From positions 1 to 6,367 of the forward strand of contig DIVM01000320.1 of the NCBI GenBank assembly GCA_002435835.1: DNA of 6,367 nt. The letters run 5' to 3'. Both the position numbers and the translations under genes were made by a program. Positions 5,147 through 6,367 of the stretch are shown piece after piece. The notes under the pieces are model-generated. The model worked only from the letters and a program-made list of their open reading frames with translations, searched no databases and was not told the origin of the DNA. Source of the stretch: Firmicutes bacterium UBA6132. GTDB taxonomy: Bacteria; Bacillota_A; Clostridia; Tissierellales; Sedimentibacteraceae. Position 1 is the first letter of the stretch. Every line of letters begins with the position of its first letter.

Positions 5147-6103
5147 ATGGAAATTAAAAATTTAGCACAGGAAATAATTGAAGGAAGAAGACTGAAACGG
5201 AATGAAGATTTAAGTTTTTTTTCCACTGTTGATTTAAATGAGCTTTGTGAAGGTGCTGACTTTATACGTAAATCATTATGTGGCGATGATATAAATTTAT
5301 GTTCTATCATTAATGGTAGAAGCGGTAAGTGCAGTGAAAATTGTAAATTTTGTGCACAAAGCAGCCATCATCACACAGGAGTGGAAGAGTATGATTTCTT
5401 AGATTCGGAAAAAATAGTTGATGATTGTAAAAAGCATGCTGTAAAAGGCGTGCATCGGTATTCCATTGTAACAGCAGGACGAGAATTAAAAGGTAATGAT
5501 TTGAAGAAAGCTTGTGATACATATAAAAAAATGAATGATGAATGCAATATTGATTTATGTGCTTCACATGGTTTGTTGTCTGAAGAAGCGTTTATTGCTT
5601 TAAAAGAAAGTGGAGTTTCTATGTATCACGCAAATATAGAAACTTCAAAAAGAAATTTTCCTAATATATGTACAACTCATACATATGAAGATAAGATAAA
5701 TTCTATTAAGCTTGCTCAAAAAACAGGTTTTAAAGTATGCTCAGGAGGAATTATTGGAATGGGTGAAACATTTGAAGACCGTCTTGATATGGCTGTAAGC
5801 TTATCAGAATTAAAAATAGAATCTATACCAATTAATGCATTGATGCCAATAAAAGGAACTGCATATGAACATGCAAAACATCTGACAGAAAATGAAATAT
5901 TAAGAACTGTAGCTTTGTTTAGATTCATTAACCCAACGGCCAGAATCCGATTAGCAGCAGGAAGAAGCCTTATGGTGGATTCTGGTAGAAAAGCTTTCCA
6001 CTCAGGTGCTAATGCAACTATAACTGGTGATTTGCTGACAACATCAGGCAATAACATAGACCAAGATAAAGAAATGCTAACAGGGATGGGATTCAGTATA
6101 TAA
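5147..6103 (+). CDS. bioB: Biotin synthase BioB, probable auxiliary-cluster variant
   Basis: The 318-residue radical SAM enzyme inserts sulfur into dethiobiotin to make biotin, the last step of the pathway. The SAM-cluster motif C-x3-C-x2-C is GKCSENCKFCAQS (Cys62, 66, 69). Other family blocks are HANIETSKRNFPNICTTHTY (161-180), KVCSGGIIGMGET (197-209), PINALMPIKGT (228-238), RIRLAAGR (266-273) and HSGANATITGDLLTTSG (285-301). By motif alignment with the E. coli [2Fe-2S] ligands, Cys128 corresponds to Cys138 (LCASHG), Cys188 to Cys198 and Arg260 to Arg268. The Cys97 position is Ser106 (RYSIVTAGR). This fits a second BioB type reported in obligate anaerobes, recalled as using an auxiliary 4Fe-5S cluster. 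The protein is also Cys-rich (Cys133, Cys175 and others). The gene lies 15 bp after bioY under the same BirA control. No other bio genes are in the window. Confidence 0.94.
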   Translation: MEIKNLAQEIIEGRRLKRNEDLSFFSTVDLNELCEGADFIRKSLCGDDINLCSIINGRSGKCSENCKFCAQSSHHHTGVEEYDFLDSEKIVDDCKKHAVKGVHRYSIVTAGRELKGNDLKKACDTYKKMNDECNIDLCASHGLLSEEAFIALKESGVSMYHANIETSKRNFPNICTTHTYEDKINSIKLAQKTGFKVCSGGIIGMGETFEDRLDMAVSLSELKIESIPINALMPIKGTAYEHAKHLTENEILRTVALFRFINPTARIRLAAGRSLMVDSGRKAFHSGANATITGDLLTTSGNNIDQDKEMLTGMGFSI

Positions 6104-6117
6104 ATGTAAGTAAATTC

Positions 6118-6330
6118 TTATGTTCTGATCAATTCATCCACAGTAATTTGAAGTGCATCTGCTATTTTAATTGCTGTTAGAACTTGGGCTTTTTTAAAAT
6201 CTCTTTCGCCACTTTCATACTTTTGTATTAAACGAATATTTACTCCACTTAATTCTGCAAGTTTTGACTGTGTATAGCCTTTAATTTTTCTAATTTTACT
6301 GATGTTATTTAATTTAGATATTTGAAAAAC
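6118..6330 (-). CDS. XRE-family HTH domain, 5'-truncated reading frame
   Basis: On the minus strand an open frame of 70 codons ends with TAA at 6120-6118. From residue 12 it reads as a Cro/CI-type helix-turn-helix domain: KIRKIKGYTQSKLAELSGVN, then IRLIQKYESGERDFKKAQVL and TAIKIADALQITVDELI. Five-helix XRE pattern and recognition helix are clear. No ATG, GTG or TTG start exists between the domain and the upstream in-frame TGA (6333-6331), so the 5' part is missing or broken. The breakpoint falls in a 25-bp inverted repeat. The plus-strand copy across that repeat encodes FEKLSLEEISKLNNIS, which looks like the true N-terminal continuation, so the HTH is probably the C-terminal domain of a longer protein. 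It converges with bioB, 14 bp apart, with no visible terminator between. Its target is unknown. Confidence 0.75.
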   Translation of the reverse strand, partial: VFQISKLNNISKIRKIKGYTQSKLAELSGVNIRLIQKYESGERDFKKAQVLTAIKIADALQITVDELIRT

Positions 6331-6367
6331 TCAGTCTTGAGGAAATATCTAAATTAAATAACATCAG
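6299..6367. repeat. Perfect 25-bp inverted repeat at the window edge
   Basis: Bases 6299-6323 (starting CTGATGTTATTTAATT) are exactly complementary to 6343-6367, with a 19-bp spacer (6324-6342). The right arm ends at the last base of the window, so the repeat may be longer. The left arm is antisense coding sequence of the HTH gene; the spacer plus right arm reads in frame on the plus strand as EKLSLEEISKLNNIS, the same peptide in the opposite direction. This is either a head-to-head inverted duplication or a fold-back artefact at a contig end. Confidence 0.9.

Noticed and set aside
6299..6367. Inverted repeat as the terminator of bioB
   Set aside because: It lies almost 200 bp beyond the bioB stop inside the opposing HTH coding sequence and has no T tract within the window; the arms are explained by duplicated coding sequence.

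Overview
The window is low-GC DNA with strong Shine-Dalgarno sites, A/T-ending codons and near-consensus sigma-A-type promoters. Its gene families (membrane GGDEF protein, short flavodoxins, BirA-regulated bioY-bioB, small XRE regulator) fit an anaerobic Firmicute, most likely of the class Clostridia. This is inferred from composition and gene content; no marker gene fixes the genus.

Layout. (1) 1-1084: the last 65 codons of hflK, then complete hflC, which starts on the last base of the hflK stop codon. Together they encode the SPFH membrane complex that modulates FtsH-type proteolysis. (2) 1085-1351: a 42-codon open stretch with no start codon (probable gene remnant) and a rho-independent terminator. 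(3) 1352-2704, minus strand: a two-TM diguanylate cyclase with intact GGEEF and I-site motifs, read from a good promoter at 2838-2866. (4) 2895-4466: a divergent promoter driving a thioredoxin-type arsenate reductase homologue and two short flavodoxin-like proteins, closed by a 16-bp perfect terminator hairpin. (5) 4482-6103: a BirA operator whose right half-site contains the -35 box of a consensus promoter, followed by bioY (biotin uptake S component) and bioB (biotin synthase). (6) 6118-6367: a convergent XRE-type HTH reading frame without a start codon, running into a perfect 25-bp inverted repeat that ends exactly at the window edge.

How the genes work together. bioY-bioB looks like a small biotin-repressed salvage unit: BioY imports biotin (possibly dethiobiotin) and BioB converts dethiobiotin to biotin. 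BioB has Ser where the classical enzyme has a [2Fe-2S]-ligating Cys, which fits the auxiliary-cluster variant described for obligate anaerobes. The arsC-flavodoxin-flavodoxin unit looks like a redox or detoxification operon without the usual arsR or efflux genes. The hfl pair and the cyclase are independent housekeeping and signalling units.

No clearly new system is visible. The items most worth a second look are the fold-back structure at the right end, the BioB ligand substitution, the orphan arsC-flavodoxin operon and the startless open stretch after hflC.
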